Below, piece by piece: positions 28,551 through 37,139 of a stretch of DNA of 64,000 nucleotides. Source of the DNA: Deltaproteobacteria bacterium (GTDB taxonomy: Bacteria > Myxococcota_A > Polyangia > HGW-17 > SLPX01); assembly GCA_021162935.1 (NCBI GenBank), contig JAGGXR010000074.1, positions 1 to 64,000 on the forward strand, read 5' to 3'. Both the position numbers and the translations under genes were made by a program. Position 1 is the stretch's first letter. The number at the start of each line of letters is the position of its first letter. A model generated the notes under the pieces. That model saw only the letters and a program-made list of their open reading frames with translations, was not told the DNA's origin and did no database searches.

Positions 28551-29618
28551 ATGTTCAAGCGTAACACCAGCACCGGGTACCGTCTTTCGAAACGCTCGGT
28601 CCAGGTGACCAGGCAGGGCTGGTACTTCATTTTGCTGTCACTCGGCGTGGGACTGTCGGCCTTGCGCACGGGCAACAACAATCTGTTCCTGGCGCTCGGC
28701 ACCATGCTTGGGACGATCCTGGTCAGCGGAGCGCTGGCGTCCCTGAACCTGTCTCGCATCGAGGTCCGACGTCGCCTGCCGAACCACCTACGTTCCTGCA
28801 CACCGTTTCTGGCGGAGTTGACCCTGCACAACACCAAACGTTGGCTCCCGTCCTTTGCGATCGAAGTGGAGGACATGGCCCAGGGCCGGCCGCTGGATCG
28901 GCGATGTTTCTTTCTGAAGGTGTCGGCGGGGCGCTCGCAGAGCACGTCGTACCGGCATGCGTTCTGGCGCCGCGGACGCCAGAGCATGACGGGCACAAGG
29001 ATTTCGACCTGCTATCCTTTTGGGTTCATTCGTCGGTCGCGGATCATCCCAAACCGGCAGGATGTGCTCATCCTACCAAACGCTGTCCGGACGACTGCCA
29101 GGCCGAAACAGGGCGCCATGTTCGAGGCGGCCTGGACCAGGGCACGGCGCAGCCGACGAGGCGACCCATACAGCCTGCGGCCCTTCCGTATAGGCGATGA
29201 CCCGTCATCCATCCACCACAAGGCGTCGGCCCATGCGGGGCGCCCCATCGTGCGCGAATTCGAGGACAGATCCGGACGTCGTGTGGCCATTGTTCTGGAC
29301 AATCGCTTGATTCTGAAAAGAAGCTATCTGTCGGCGGCCGACGAGGTCGAGGACGCCATCTCCCGTGCGGCCTTCCTGGCGGAGGACCTCCTTCGCAAGG
29401 GGCTCCAGGTCTCGATCATCCACCGCTCGGGGCGGGTTCCGTTTGGTGCCGGTCCGGAACAACTCGGCATCATCTTGAGACACCTGGCCCTGATGTCGTA
29501 CGCGGATGGAACCAGCCCGCAGCCGCGCCTGCCCCAAGGCGTGGCCATCATCCAGGTCGAGCTTGGTTGGACCCAGAGCCAGGAAGGATCACTGAAGCCG
29601 CAACAGGAGGCCGCATGA
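28551..29618 (+). CDS. DUF58 family protein
   Basis: 355 residues from the ATG at 28551; ATGs at 28533 and 28341 are in frame. Two N-terminal membrane helices (WYFILLSLGVGLSAL, LALGTMLGTILVSGALAS) with the GNNNLFLALG motif are followed by a beta-rich region and the DUF58 signature (GDPYSLRPFRIGDDPSSIHHKASA, REFED). A degenerate von Willebrand-A-like region follows. DUF58 proteins pair with MoxR. Its TGA overlaps the ATG of the transglutaminase gene (ATGA), so the two are translationally coupled. Confidence 0.92.
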   Translation: MFKRNTSTGYRLSKRSVQVTRQGWYFILLSLGVGLSALRTGNNNLFLALGTMLGTILVSGALASLNLSRIEVRRRLPNHLRSCTPFLAELTLHNTKRWLPSFAIEVEDMAQGRPLDRRCFFLKVSAGRSQSTSYRHAFWRRGRQSMTGTRISTCYPFGFIRRSRIIPNRQDVLILPNAVRTTARPKQGAMFEAAWTRARRSRRGDPYSLRPFRIGDDPSSIHHKASAHAGRPIVREFEDRSGRRVAIVLDNRLILKRSYLSAADEVEDAISRAAFLAEDLLRKGLQVSIIHRSGRVPFGAGPEQLGIILRHLALMSYADGTSPQPRLPQGVAIIQVELGWTQSQEGSLKPQQEAA

Positions 29619-31924
29619 CCGACGCCTCCACAAACAATGCGTCTGCAGAAACCGAACGTTCGGGCTTGGGTGTCCAGGTACGTGCCGGGAAGAATGGCCG
29701 GGGCATGCGCTTCGACTTTGCGGATCGAATCGCCATCTTCGCCATGGCACTGGCCGGTCTGGCGTCGGTGCTGTCCAGTGGACGCCTGTCCGGTCCGCCT
29801 GCCATGCTGTTGATCGGAGCGACGATCGTAGCCTGGTTCGTGCCCGAACGGGTCATGGTGCGCCGCTCGTGGATTCTGGGTTGGACCCTCGTCACGGTGG
29901 CGATCCTGTTCCTCTGCACGGTGAATGCTGCGGTCACCGGATCCCTCATCCAATCGGCGGTGTGGTTCATCCTGTCGCTCACCACGATCAAGCTGTACAA
30001 CCGAGCCAAGGCAGTGGATCGGTTCCACCTTTACATCACGACCCTCATGTCGGTGGTGGGGGCAGCCTCGCTCAACATGGGGCCGTCGTACCTCGTGTTC
30101 CTGATCCTGCATACGATCGCAGCAGTCTGGGTACTCATTCTGTACGAACTCAGACGGGAAATGGAGACGAGCCATCTCGTGCTCCATGCCGGCCCTTCAT
30201 CGAGCCATCGCATCGACCCGGAACGGGTCTTTCGATCCAAGCGAATCGTGGGGCCCGTCTTCTTCGCAGCCACGAGCCTGGCTGCCTTGGCCGTGTTCCT
30301 GTTCACTGGGCTGACCTTCGTCATCTTCCCGCGCATGGGCCTGGCCGGCCACGCAATGGCCTCAGGCGGGCTCCAGGCCGGATTCGGTGGGGACGTGGCC
30401 CTGAACCAGCACGGCCTCATCCGGGACAACCCGACCGTGGTCATGCGCGTGACGTTCCAGCCGAACCTGCCTCCCGAGGTGCTCGATAGAATCCTGTGGC
30501 GTGGGGTCACCTATGACCGGTACGAAGCAGGCCGTTGGAATCGCAGCAGGAGCATGGCGCCAACGGCCATGATCGACGAGCACACGCTGTGCAAGCCGCA
30601 CCGTCGCGACCAGGTGGTACGCCAGTCCATCCTCCTGTCCGGAGCCACGGGCACGATTCTGGTGGCGGCGCACCGCGTGCTCGCCATCGAACCGAGCCGG
30701 TCAGGCACCCCATGGTTTTTACAGACGAAGCCAGGTCAGGTCTTTCTGACGTCCAACCTCGCGGCGGCCCGACGCTATCGGGCCTGGTCCCTGATCCGCC
30801 TCGCCGCTGACCCCGACCGATCCCTGCCGGCCGACCCATGTTTCGAAGACTCATGGACTTCCATTCCTCTGCTGGCGGACCGTCGGGCCTACCTCGCCCT
30901 GCCCGACGACCTCGGGCCGCGCTTCTACGCGCTGGTCGGGCGGCTCACCCGACGTGCCTTCCAGAACCACCGAGCCGCTCTGTCCTCGGGTGGAAGTCTT
31001 CGAGGCAGTGCGGAGGACCGCATCCGTGCGGCAATGGCTTACCTTGCGCCCAAGCACGGCTTTCGATATACGAGGCGGCTCGTCAAGACCCCCAAGGGGG
31101 CGGACCCGGTCGTCCACTTCCTCCTCAAGACAAAGGCCGGCCATTGCGAGTACTTCGCATCGGGGCTCGCCCTGCTGCTGCGGGCCATGCGGATTCCGAC
31201 CCGCCTCGTCACCGGATTCGTTGGGGGACGTTGGAACCCGTACGGACATTACCTCGCCGTCCGCGAAGGCGACGCCCATGCCTGGGTCGAGGCATGGCTC
31301 CCCCACAAAGGCTGGGTCGCCCTGGACCCCACCCCGCCCGCTGGTCGGCACCCAGTGGTGCATCGCGGAGCCTGGTACCGACTCCAGCTTTGGCTCGACA
31401 CCTTCCGACGAGCCTACCTGCGCTGGATCCTGGACTACGATGTGGGCTCCCAGATCGCGATCCTGCAGCGGCTGTGGCGAACACCGAGACAGTGGCGCAC
31501 TGCGGTTGTCCTGTCCTTCGGAGGCCTCATCGTCATCGTGCTCCTGGTCAAACTCATGGGCCGGAGCCGACAGGATCCGAACCGAAAAAGAACGCCGCGA
31601 GCGCCGAGCCCGGCGATCCGCGTCTACCACAGGATGCTACGAGCCCTGGAACGTCGCGCCGGGCCGAGGCGCGCAGGAACCACGCCACTCGAATACGTCA
31701 ACGGACTGCCGACCTGGCTCCACTCCGTGGCGCAGGCAGCCCAACGGGCCACCGAGACCTACTATGAACTGCGGTATGCACCTTCTGGCTCGGACGGTTC
31801 GGGGGGCCAGCGCCGTTCGCTGAGCCGCATCGATGAAGAGCGTGGAGACGCCGAGCGACGCCTCACCGGCCAAGTCGAAGAGGTCCTGGCCGGTCTGCGC
31901 CGTCTCAAACCCACGAAATCATAA
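29615..31924 (+). CDS. TgpA-type membrane transglutaminase-like protein
   Basis: 769 residues from the ATG at 29615 with AGGAGG just upstream. About six N-terminal membrane helices, a periplasmic transglutaminase domain and one further helix (VVLSFGGLIVIVLLVKLM) before a cytoplasmic tail. The triad is intact: Cys in KAGHCEYFASGLALLLR, His in REGDAHAWVEAW and Asp in LDPTP. Relatives (DUF3488/TgpA) act in envelope biogenesis and are often essential. It ends the block begun by MoxR at 20.9 kb. Confidence 0.94.
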   Translation: MTDASTNNASAETERSGLGVQVRAGKNGRGMRFDFADRIAIFAMALAGLASVLSSGRLSGPPAMLLIGATIVAWFVPERVMVRRSWILGWTLVTVAILFLCTVNAAVTGSLIQSAVWFILSLTTIKLYNRAKAVDRFHLYITTLMSVVGAASLNMGPSYLVFLILHTIAAVWVLILYELRREMETSHLVLHAGPSSSHRIDPERVFRSKRIVGPVFFAATSLAALAVFLFTGLTFVIFPRMGLAGHAMASGGLQAGFGGDVALNQHGLIRDNPTVVMRVTFQPNLPPEVLDRILWRGVTYDRYEAGRWNRSRSMAPTAMIDEHTLCKPHRRDQVVRQSILLSGATGTILVAAHRVLAIEPSRSGTPWFLQTKPGQVFLTSNLAAARRYRAWSLIRLAADPDRSLPADPCFEDSWTSIPLLADRRAYLALPDDLGPRFYALVGRLTRRAFQNHRAALSSGGSLRGSAEDRIRAAMAYLAPKHGFRYTRRLVKTPKGADPVVHFLLKTKAGHCEYFASGLALLLRAMRIPTRLVTGFVGGRWNPYGHYLAVREGDAHAWVEAWLPHKGWVALDPTPPAGRHPVVHRGAWYRLQLWLDTFRRAYLRWILDYDVGSQIAILQRLWRTPRQWRTAVVLSFGGLIVIVLLVKLMGRSRQDPNRKRTPRAPSPAIRVYHRMLRALERRAGPRRAGTTPLEYVNGLPTWLHSVAQAAQRATETYYELRYAPSGSDGSGGQRRSLSRIDEERGDAERRLTGQVEEVLAGLRRLKPTKS

Positions 31925-32017
31925 CGACGTCTACGGAAACTCAGTCCATGATGGGTGGTCGGGCTGGCGCTGTTTGTCGGGCTGGAAGGTTTGAAACTCG
32001 ATCACGAAGAAAGGTCG

Positions 32018-33700
32018 TCAACGAGAGACGTCGGCATAGGCGCCGATGTCTTCGAACCCTCCACCTGAAGTGGGATGGAGAAAATCAGACGAATCGGGAT
32101 CCGTGCTGATAAACGTCACGTCCCCTTCCCTGTTCCAGGAATTGTCGTCAAAAGTCCCCGATGAGGAATGGAGCCTTCCTCCGTCCGCCGCCAGGGCGAT
32201 GTTGTGGTCCAGGGTCGTCGTGTCTCCAGACGCAAACTCGACCGCCCCGTTATGATAGGACGTGTTGTAGGAAAAGGTCACGTCCACGCCAGAGTTGTAC
32301 GTAAAACCCCGTTTGACGTTCTCATAGGCGATGCAATGCGCCACCACGGCACCTTCGGAGGGTGGCTGACCTCCGGCCTTGAAGCCGTTCCCGTTCCCAT
32401 TCGTGCCATAGCCGTTGGAATACGCCATGCTGAACGCAAAAGTCGTGTGGGTGGAACGCCAGCAATCAAACCCGTCGTCCGAGTTGTGGTAGGAAAGACA
32501 ATGTTTTATGACATTTCCTTCGCCCGACGAGATGGAAACCCCATCTGCATTGTCTCCGTCGTTGAACCCCGGAATAGCTGTCCCTTCGTCGTAATTGTCG
32601 TGCACGATACAATTGCGAAGCACATTGTAGGATCCATATGCGCCGTAAGGGAATTCATCGTAGGGGCTGACGATCTGGATTCCAGTCAGGCCGTTATGAT
32701 GGCTTTCTATGCCGTCGACCAAGTTATGACAGCCACGAATATAGAGTCCCTGTCGCGGCATATTGCGAATCTCGATACGCCTGAAGACATTGTAGTGGGC
32801 ATAGATCCGGAGAAAAACGTCGTCGCCCACGTTATTGCTCGCCCCGTCCAGTATGGCCTGTTCACCGGGATAGCTCTCGAATACGATGGGATGGTCCTCA
32901 GTGCCGTCCACACGGAGATTCCAAGAATGATCGATGTCGTAGACACCGTCGCGCAAAAAAACCACGTCTCCCGGTTCGACGACGTCCAGGACCGTCCAGA
33001 GATCACAGGGATGGGCCTCGGTGCAGTCGGTGCCCTCGCCGTCTGGCGCAACGAACAAGGTACCGTCTGCAACCGGCGTCGAATCCGTGGGCAAAGGACC
33101 GATGGTCTGATCGTCCGACACACATGACAGTTCGTCGGCATGATAACCATCTTCGCATTCGCAGGCGGCCTGGCCGTCGGTCACCACGCAAGTCCCATGC
33201 CCCGAACAGTCCACGCCGTCACAAGTATCGGCGGCATCCTCCAGGCAGGCAAGGCCTTCGGCATGGTAGCCGTCCTCGCATTCGCAGGCGGCCTGCCCAT
33301 CGGTCACCACGCAAGTCCCGTGTCCCGAGCAGTCCACGCCGTCACAAGTATCGGCCGTATCCTCCAGGCAGGCAAGGCCTTCGGCATGGTAGCCGTCCTC
33401 GCATTCGCACGAGGCCTGGCCGTCGGTCACAACACAGGTTCCATGCCCTGAACAATTCTGCCCGATGCATGCATCGGGAACGACACAAATTCGCTCCTCG
33501 TTGCATTCCAGGCCCACCTCGCAGGTACCGTCCTCGAAACAAGCCTCCCCTTCCTGCCCCTTGCCCGGACCAGAGCCGGAATCATCGGAACAGGCACCGA
33601 TCAGACCCAGGCCCGCAGCACCCCAAACCAACATGGGGACCATCAGCCCCCACAAAAAACCACCTGTCGCCCGCCTACGAGATTCGATCTTCCTGTGCAT
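32018..33700 (-). CDS. PL9-like polysaccharide lyase lipoprotein with three EGF-like repeats
   Basis: 560 residues from the ATG at 33700, with GGGAGCGG upstream. The signal peptide ends in IGAC. Three EGF-like modules of 41 residues (SGHGTCVVTDGQA...) follow. The catalytic part is a right-handed beta-helix: GDVVFLRDGVYDI, EDHPIVFESYPGEQAILDG, then NSDDGFDCWRS and NGNGFKAGG. These last two match the PL9 signature, where the Asp cluster binds calcium and the Lys is the base. It should cleave uronate polysaccharides such as pectate at the cell surface. Confidence in the lyase family is good; substrate is unknown. Confidence 0.8.
   Translation of the reverse strand: MHRKIESRRRATGGFLWGLMVPMLVWGAAGLGLIGACSDDSGSGPGKGQEGEACFEDGTCEVGLECNEERICVVPDACIGQNCSGHGTCVVTDGQASCECEDGYHAEGLACLEDTADTCDGVDCSGHGTCVVTDGQAACECEDGYHAEGLACLEDAADTCDGVDCSGHGTCVVTDGQAACECEDGYHADELSCVSDDQTIGPLPTDSTPVADGTLFVAPDGEGTDCTEAHPCDLWTVLDVVEPGDVVFLRDGVYDIDHSWNLRVDGTEDHPIVFESYPGEQAILDGASNNVGDDVFLRIYAHYNVFRRIEIRNMPRQGLYIRGCHNLVDGIESHHNGLTGIQIVSPYDEFPYGAYGSYNVLRNCIVHDNYDEGTAIPGFNDGDNADGVSISSGEGNVIKHCLSYHNSDDGFDCWRSTHTTFAFSMAYSNGYGTNGNGNGFKAGGQPPSEGAVVAHCIAYENVKRGFTYNSGVDVTFSYNTSYHNGAVEFASGDTTTLDHNIALAADGGRLHSSSGTFDDNSWNREGDVTFISTDPDSSDFLHPTSGGGFEDIGAYADVSR
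33136..33455. repeat. 123-bp coding repeat encoding EGF modules
   Basis: Three head-to-tail copies at 123-bp spacing, each encoding one 41-residue EGF-like module of the PL9-like lipoprotein. Copies differ at few positions, so the expansion is recent. Confidence 0.92.
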
Positions 33701-34053
33701 GACACCGCTCCCTTTTTTTCTGGACCGACACATATTCCTTGAGAGGACCGCATTCGCGGTTTTTCTCCTTCATGCGACCAACCTAATTCCCCATCACTTT
33801 ATCCCAGGTCAATCGTCTGGGCCAGATCAGGTTTTGCGGAAAAGAACAGGGCTACGACCACAAAAAATGCCAACTGTGGGAGACAGTCCCATTGCGGCAG
33901 ACTGGTGCAAAGAGAATCGTCTGTGGTTTCGTCGTGTCCTCATTATCTTGGTCCTTGTCTTGTCAGGTGGTCTGAGGGCAGAAAGTGACGAGCAGGATTT
34001 CGGACCAATGGCCCAACCCCGGTCGGGCACATGGTTTACGGAAACAGACTCCT
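33701..34053. other. Intergenic region upstream of the PL9-like gene
   Basis: About 350 bp, visibly more AT-rich than most of the window. On the minus strand a TTGACC box lies near 33810 but I find no good -10 partner. No coding signal. Confidence 0.35.
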
Positions 34054-34893
34054 CTACTCTTGGATGCGCGAGCCGAGAAAGACCATGTCTCCCCATCCTT
34101 CCGGATCATTGGAACCGGCTCCAGTGCTGTTCCACCAAAAATCCTGCCGATATTCGTCATTGAACCTGTCGTTGAGAGAAACGTCCATCCCCCAAATGTC
34201 ACCGGCTCTGGGAGGATCGATGCCCATATCGGACCATGACAGGAAAAACTCAATGCGATATCCTTGGTCCACGTCCGAGCGGTCATTGACCGTCCCTTCC
34301 ATGATGACGGCGATTGACAGATTTGGATCCCAGGATTTCTCTCCGTCGCCCGAGTCCGTGGTGACCCCCATGATCGAGACAATGATGTGGAAGTCACCTG
34401 GTTGGCCATGGTCGGTTCCACCATTATTTTCCGTGTCCAGCATCAAATCAAACCCATCGTCCTTCCAGGTTTCTCCTTCGTGTTCCGTTTCTATCGCGCT
34501 CAGTTCATGATCCTGTGCTTCGATACCCAGATAGAGCCCGGTGGCGTCCCATAGGTATCGGCATTCGGACATGGCTCCCGTCAGTTCGTTGGCCAACAGG
34601 ATGCGCTGTGCCCCTTCGTATTCGTCCAGATTTCCGTCGATGAGGGGAGTCCTATCAGCGTGCCTGACGAAATATCGCGTCGCGACCCGACAATCCCCGG
34701 AGCATCCGTCGCCGTCGAGTTGATTGCCGTCGTCGCAGGCTTCGTTTTCATCCACCAGACCGTCCCCACAGGTGATCGGTTTGGGGAATTTCAGATTACA
34801 AGCAACCAGAGATACGAAAGCAAGGAGGAAGAGCAGGAGCCCTGCGGATGCTCTCCGTGGAATATTGTTGCCTGTCTGGTACGATCCTGACAT
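34054..34893 (-). CDS. Lipoprotein with DUF4215 repeat and CBM9-like domain
   Basis: 279 residues from the ATG at 34893; a GTG at 34920 would add nine. The signal peptide ends in the lipobox LVAC. One DUF4215 Cys-rich repeat (CGDGLVDENEACDDGNQLDGDGC...) is followed by a domain beginning PLIDGNLDEYEGAQ, continuing CRYLWDATGLYLGIEAQD, WKDDGFDLMLDTENNGG and ending WGDMVFLGSR. This is the layout of family 9 carbohydrate-binding modules (the DGxLDE start and the DDxxELFLD-like strand). It likely binds sugars on the surface and may assist the neighbouring lyase. Confidence 0.82.
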   Translation of the reverse strand: MSGSYQTGNNIPRRASAGLLLFLLAFVSLVACNLKFPKPITCGDGLVDENEACDDGNQLDGDGCSGDCRVATRYFVRHADRTPLIDGNLDEYEGAQRILLANELTGAMSECRYLWDATGLYLGIEAQDHELSAIETEHEGETWKDDGFDLMLDTENNGGTDHGQPGDFHIIVSIMGVTTDSGDGEKSWDPNLSIAVIMEGTVNDRSDVDQGYRIEFFLSWSDMGIDPPRAGDIWGMDVSLNDRFNDEYRQDFWWNSTGAGSNDPEGWGDMVFLGSRIQE

Positions 34894-35024
34894 GGACTTT
34901 GTTTTTTGGTGTTTTTCCACTAAATTTTACACATATCAGTTGGTGTCCATGCGTGTTCGTTTAGGATGAAAAATTTGACTGATTTTACGGAACCTGTCAA
35001 GGACAGCACTTCCCCCAAATCCAG

Positions 35025-35303
35025 GGATCAAAAAAGCGGAAGACGTGCTCGACGCCGCCGAAGGGAGGCTTGGCGTAGACGTCCCAGTCGGTCCGGTAGA
35101 GCCCGGTCGCGAAAGCCGATCCACGCGAGCGGATCGGCCAACTCGGCGGTGCTGCCGGCCAGATCGAGCTTGCCGAGGACGTTGACCGGGAGGATGTGGC
35201 GCTCACGCCCTGCAACCCAGCGCATGCCGCCTGGCGAATGGTCGCCTCGAACAGGTCCTCGACCCGGTGGAGACTCGGCTGTTCTTCGGGCCACGGCATG
35301 AGG
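35025..35303 (-). pseudogene. Decayed IS91-family transposase fragment
   Basis: Minus-strand translation gives, in one frame, HILPVNVLGKLDLAGSTAEL then ADPLAWIGFRDRA. After a frame change it gives LYRTDWDVYAKPPFGGVEHV then FRFF. The second part is the conserved RTDWVVYAKPPFGGPEQVL segment of IS91-type (Y2) transposases, and the first matches the PVKVLSRLFR...LADPAAF region just before it. At least one frameshift, an internal deletion and missing ends show it is dead. No element ends are visible. Confidence 0.65.
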
Positions 35304-35484
35304 GCATTCATGCGTTGTCCTACGTGCCATAATGGCACGAATGCACATGAGACCAGAGACAAGTTGTCATCCGAATCGTCGGAAACAGAAATGGCACTTG
35401 AGATGAGGACGGTCGCTCTGCGGCCCGGGGCGGCACTTTGCGAGTCCATGGCGCGCCGCGTACCAGATCCGTTCGGGATGCTGT

Positions 35485-35514
35485 TTGCTCCGGCATCGAG
35501 CTTGCATATATTAT
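35485..35514 (+). promoter_or_regulatory. Candidate promoter, TTGCTC-18-TATTAT
   Basis: The AT-rich run CTTGCATATATTATGG stands out in the sequence before the 35.6 kb operon. TATTAT (35509-35514) is a five-of-six -10 box; TTGCTC is a four-of-six -35 box. Confidence 0.4.
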
Positions 35515-35627
35515 GGGGCTGGTATAGACGAGGCTTTCACGGTATGGAGCAACAAGGACCAACTGGATGCTGAAACGAATCGAACAGCGCAATGGAGCAC
35601 CCAGGAAGGGTTCATGATGGAGCAGGT

Positions 35628-37139
35628 ATGAAGATTCTACGAATAGCGGCCCTGGCGGCGGCCCTGATCGTGCTTGGAGCCCCCCTGGCCCGGGCCCAAC
35701 AATTCACGTTCAAAGAATACAATGGCCAGGATGACGATGACCTGAGCGACGTGGAGCTGACCAAGTTTTTCAACATGGCCCGATGTCTCTGCGATGCCGA
35801 TGACCCGACCCTGCCTACGAGCTTCTACGTAAAAGTCGGTTCACCCGGCCCCTACCAGGATCAGGACGTGTACTTCCTGCTGGGTGACAATTGTGACACG
35901 GACACGAACCGGCCGAACTGCCACGAATTCAACTCGATCAACTACTCGAACTTCAACGTCGATCGAACCCTCTATCTGCCGGTGAACTGGATCGTGGATC
36001 CGGTCGATGGGCAGTGCAAGCAGGTCCGGGACGGTTCCACCCTATTTCTGTTCATGACCCCTGAAAAGGATACGGCCGTGGCCACGTACGCCATCGAAAA
36101 CGTGGACACCCAGTCGCCGGATCCACCCACCGTGACCTCGGTGACGAGCGGCGAATCGGCTCTGAACGTCCATTGGGATCGGCCCACGACGAACGACGAG
36201 GACATCGCCTATTTCGACGTGCTCTGTGAGGTAAACGGCCAGGCCCCCTCGGTGTCGTCCAGTTCGCTGGCGGACTGGGTGGGCACCGAAGAAATCTGTG
36301 GCAAGACCCTGACCCCCGAGGACATCCAAACCACCGACGGAGGGGTGGACGCTGGCCTGGACGGTGGCGTCGATGGATCTGCGGACCTGGACGGTGGCGT
36401 CGATGGATCTGCGGACCTGGACGGCGGCGTGGATGGATCTGTGGACGCCAGCATGCAGCCACCTGCAGCCGATGGTGCCGCCGATGACGGCGCCAGCCAA
36501 GCAGATGGCGGCGCTGGAGACGCTTCTGCGGCATCGTGCTTCGGCACCCTCGCGGAAGGCGACTGGCCCAAGGCCTGCTTCGTGTGCGGCTCGGCCGGGC
36601 CGACAGCCACGGACCTGCGCATCTCGGGCCTGCCCAACGGCGTGGACGTCCAGATGGCCGTGGTCGCTGTGGATACCAACGGGAACCCAAGCCTCGTCTC
36701 GAACGTGATGACGGGCACCCCCATGCCCACCAACGACTTCGCCGAGCATTACAGTGAAGCCGGCGGCAAAGGAGACGCTGGTTTCTGTTTCGTGGCCACC
36801 GTTGCCTACGGGTCCTACGACCATCCAAATGTACGCATCCTGCGACGTTGGCGCGACGGCGTGCTCCTCCACTCGGGCTGGGGTCGAGCCTTCGTGCGCT
36901 GGTACTACCGCAACGGGCGCCGCCTGGCGGCCCCATTCCATGGCCGGCCATGGGCCAGGGCCCTACTCAGAGCGGCCCTGCTGCCCCTGGTAGCCATCGC
37001 CTATCTCTGGACGAACCTGGGCAGTGCGGTGCTGGCCTTCGCCTTCTTCACCATGCTCGCCGGCCTGCTCTTTTGGCGCCGGAGGCGACGATTGCTCCGC
37101 GCGGTCGCTGTTCGTTCCACCAAGGGAGATGCATCATGA
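35628..37139 (+). CDS. Secreted protein with Asp/Gly repeats and C-terminal CFI-box-like segment
   Basis: 503 residues from the ATG at 35628, GGAG upstream. A cleavable signal peptide (to about LARAQQ) is followed by a conserved extracellular domain (FTFKEYNGQDDDDLSDVELTKFFN; CLCDADDP), a fibronectin-III-like region (SPDPPTVTSVTSGESALNVHWD) and a 10-residue Asp/Gly repeat. The C-terminus has CFVATVAYGSYDHPNVRILR then RWRDGVLLHSGWGRAFVRWYY. This is the CFI-box-type motif, usually near the C-terminus and followed by a membrane helix and Arg cluster, all present. Position and start resemble the MXAN_2561 family, whose partner follows directly. Confidence 0.78.
   Translation: MKILRIAALAAALIVLGAPLARAQQFTFKEYNGQDDDDLSDVELTKFFNMARCLCDADDPTLPTSFYVKVGSPGPYQDQDVYFLLGDNCDTDTNRPNCHEFNSINYSNFNVDRTLYLPVNWIVDPVDGQCKQVRDGSTLFLFMTPEKDTAVATYAIENVDTQSPDPPTVTSVTSGESALNVHWDRPTTNDEDIAYFDVLCEVNGQAPSVSSSSLADWVGTEEICGKTLTPEDIQTTDGGVDAGLDGGVDGSADLDGGVDGSADLDGGVDGSVDASMQPPAADGAADDGASQADGGAGDASAASCFGTLAEGDWPKACFVCGSAGPTATDLRISGLPNGVDVQMAVVAVDTNGNPSLVSNVMTGTPMPTNDFAEHYSEAGGKGDAGFCFVATVAYGSYDHPNVRILRRWRDGVLLHSGWGRAFVRWYYRNGRRLAAPFHGRPWARALLRAALLPLVAIAYLWTNLGSAVLAFAFFTMLAGLLFWRRRRRLLRAVAVRSTKGDAS
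36360..36449 (+). repeat. 30-bp coding tandem repeat, 3 copies
   Basis: Units starting GACGGTGGCGTCGATGGATC; the first two are identical and the third has diverged. They encode DGGVDGSADL in the linker of the CFI-box protein. Confidence 0.93.

Noticed and set aside
34966-35301. Plus-strand Arg-rich ORF
   Set aside because: Antisense to the IS91 transposase remnant, which explains the sequence better.
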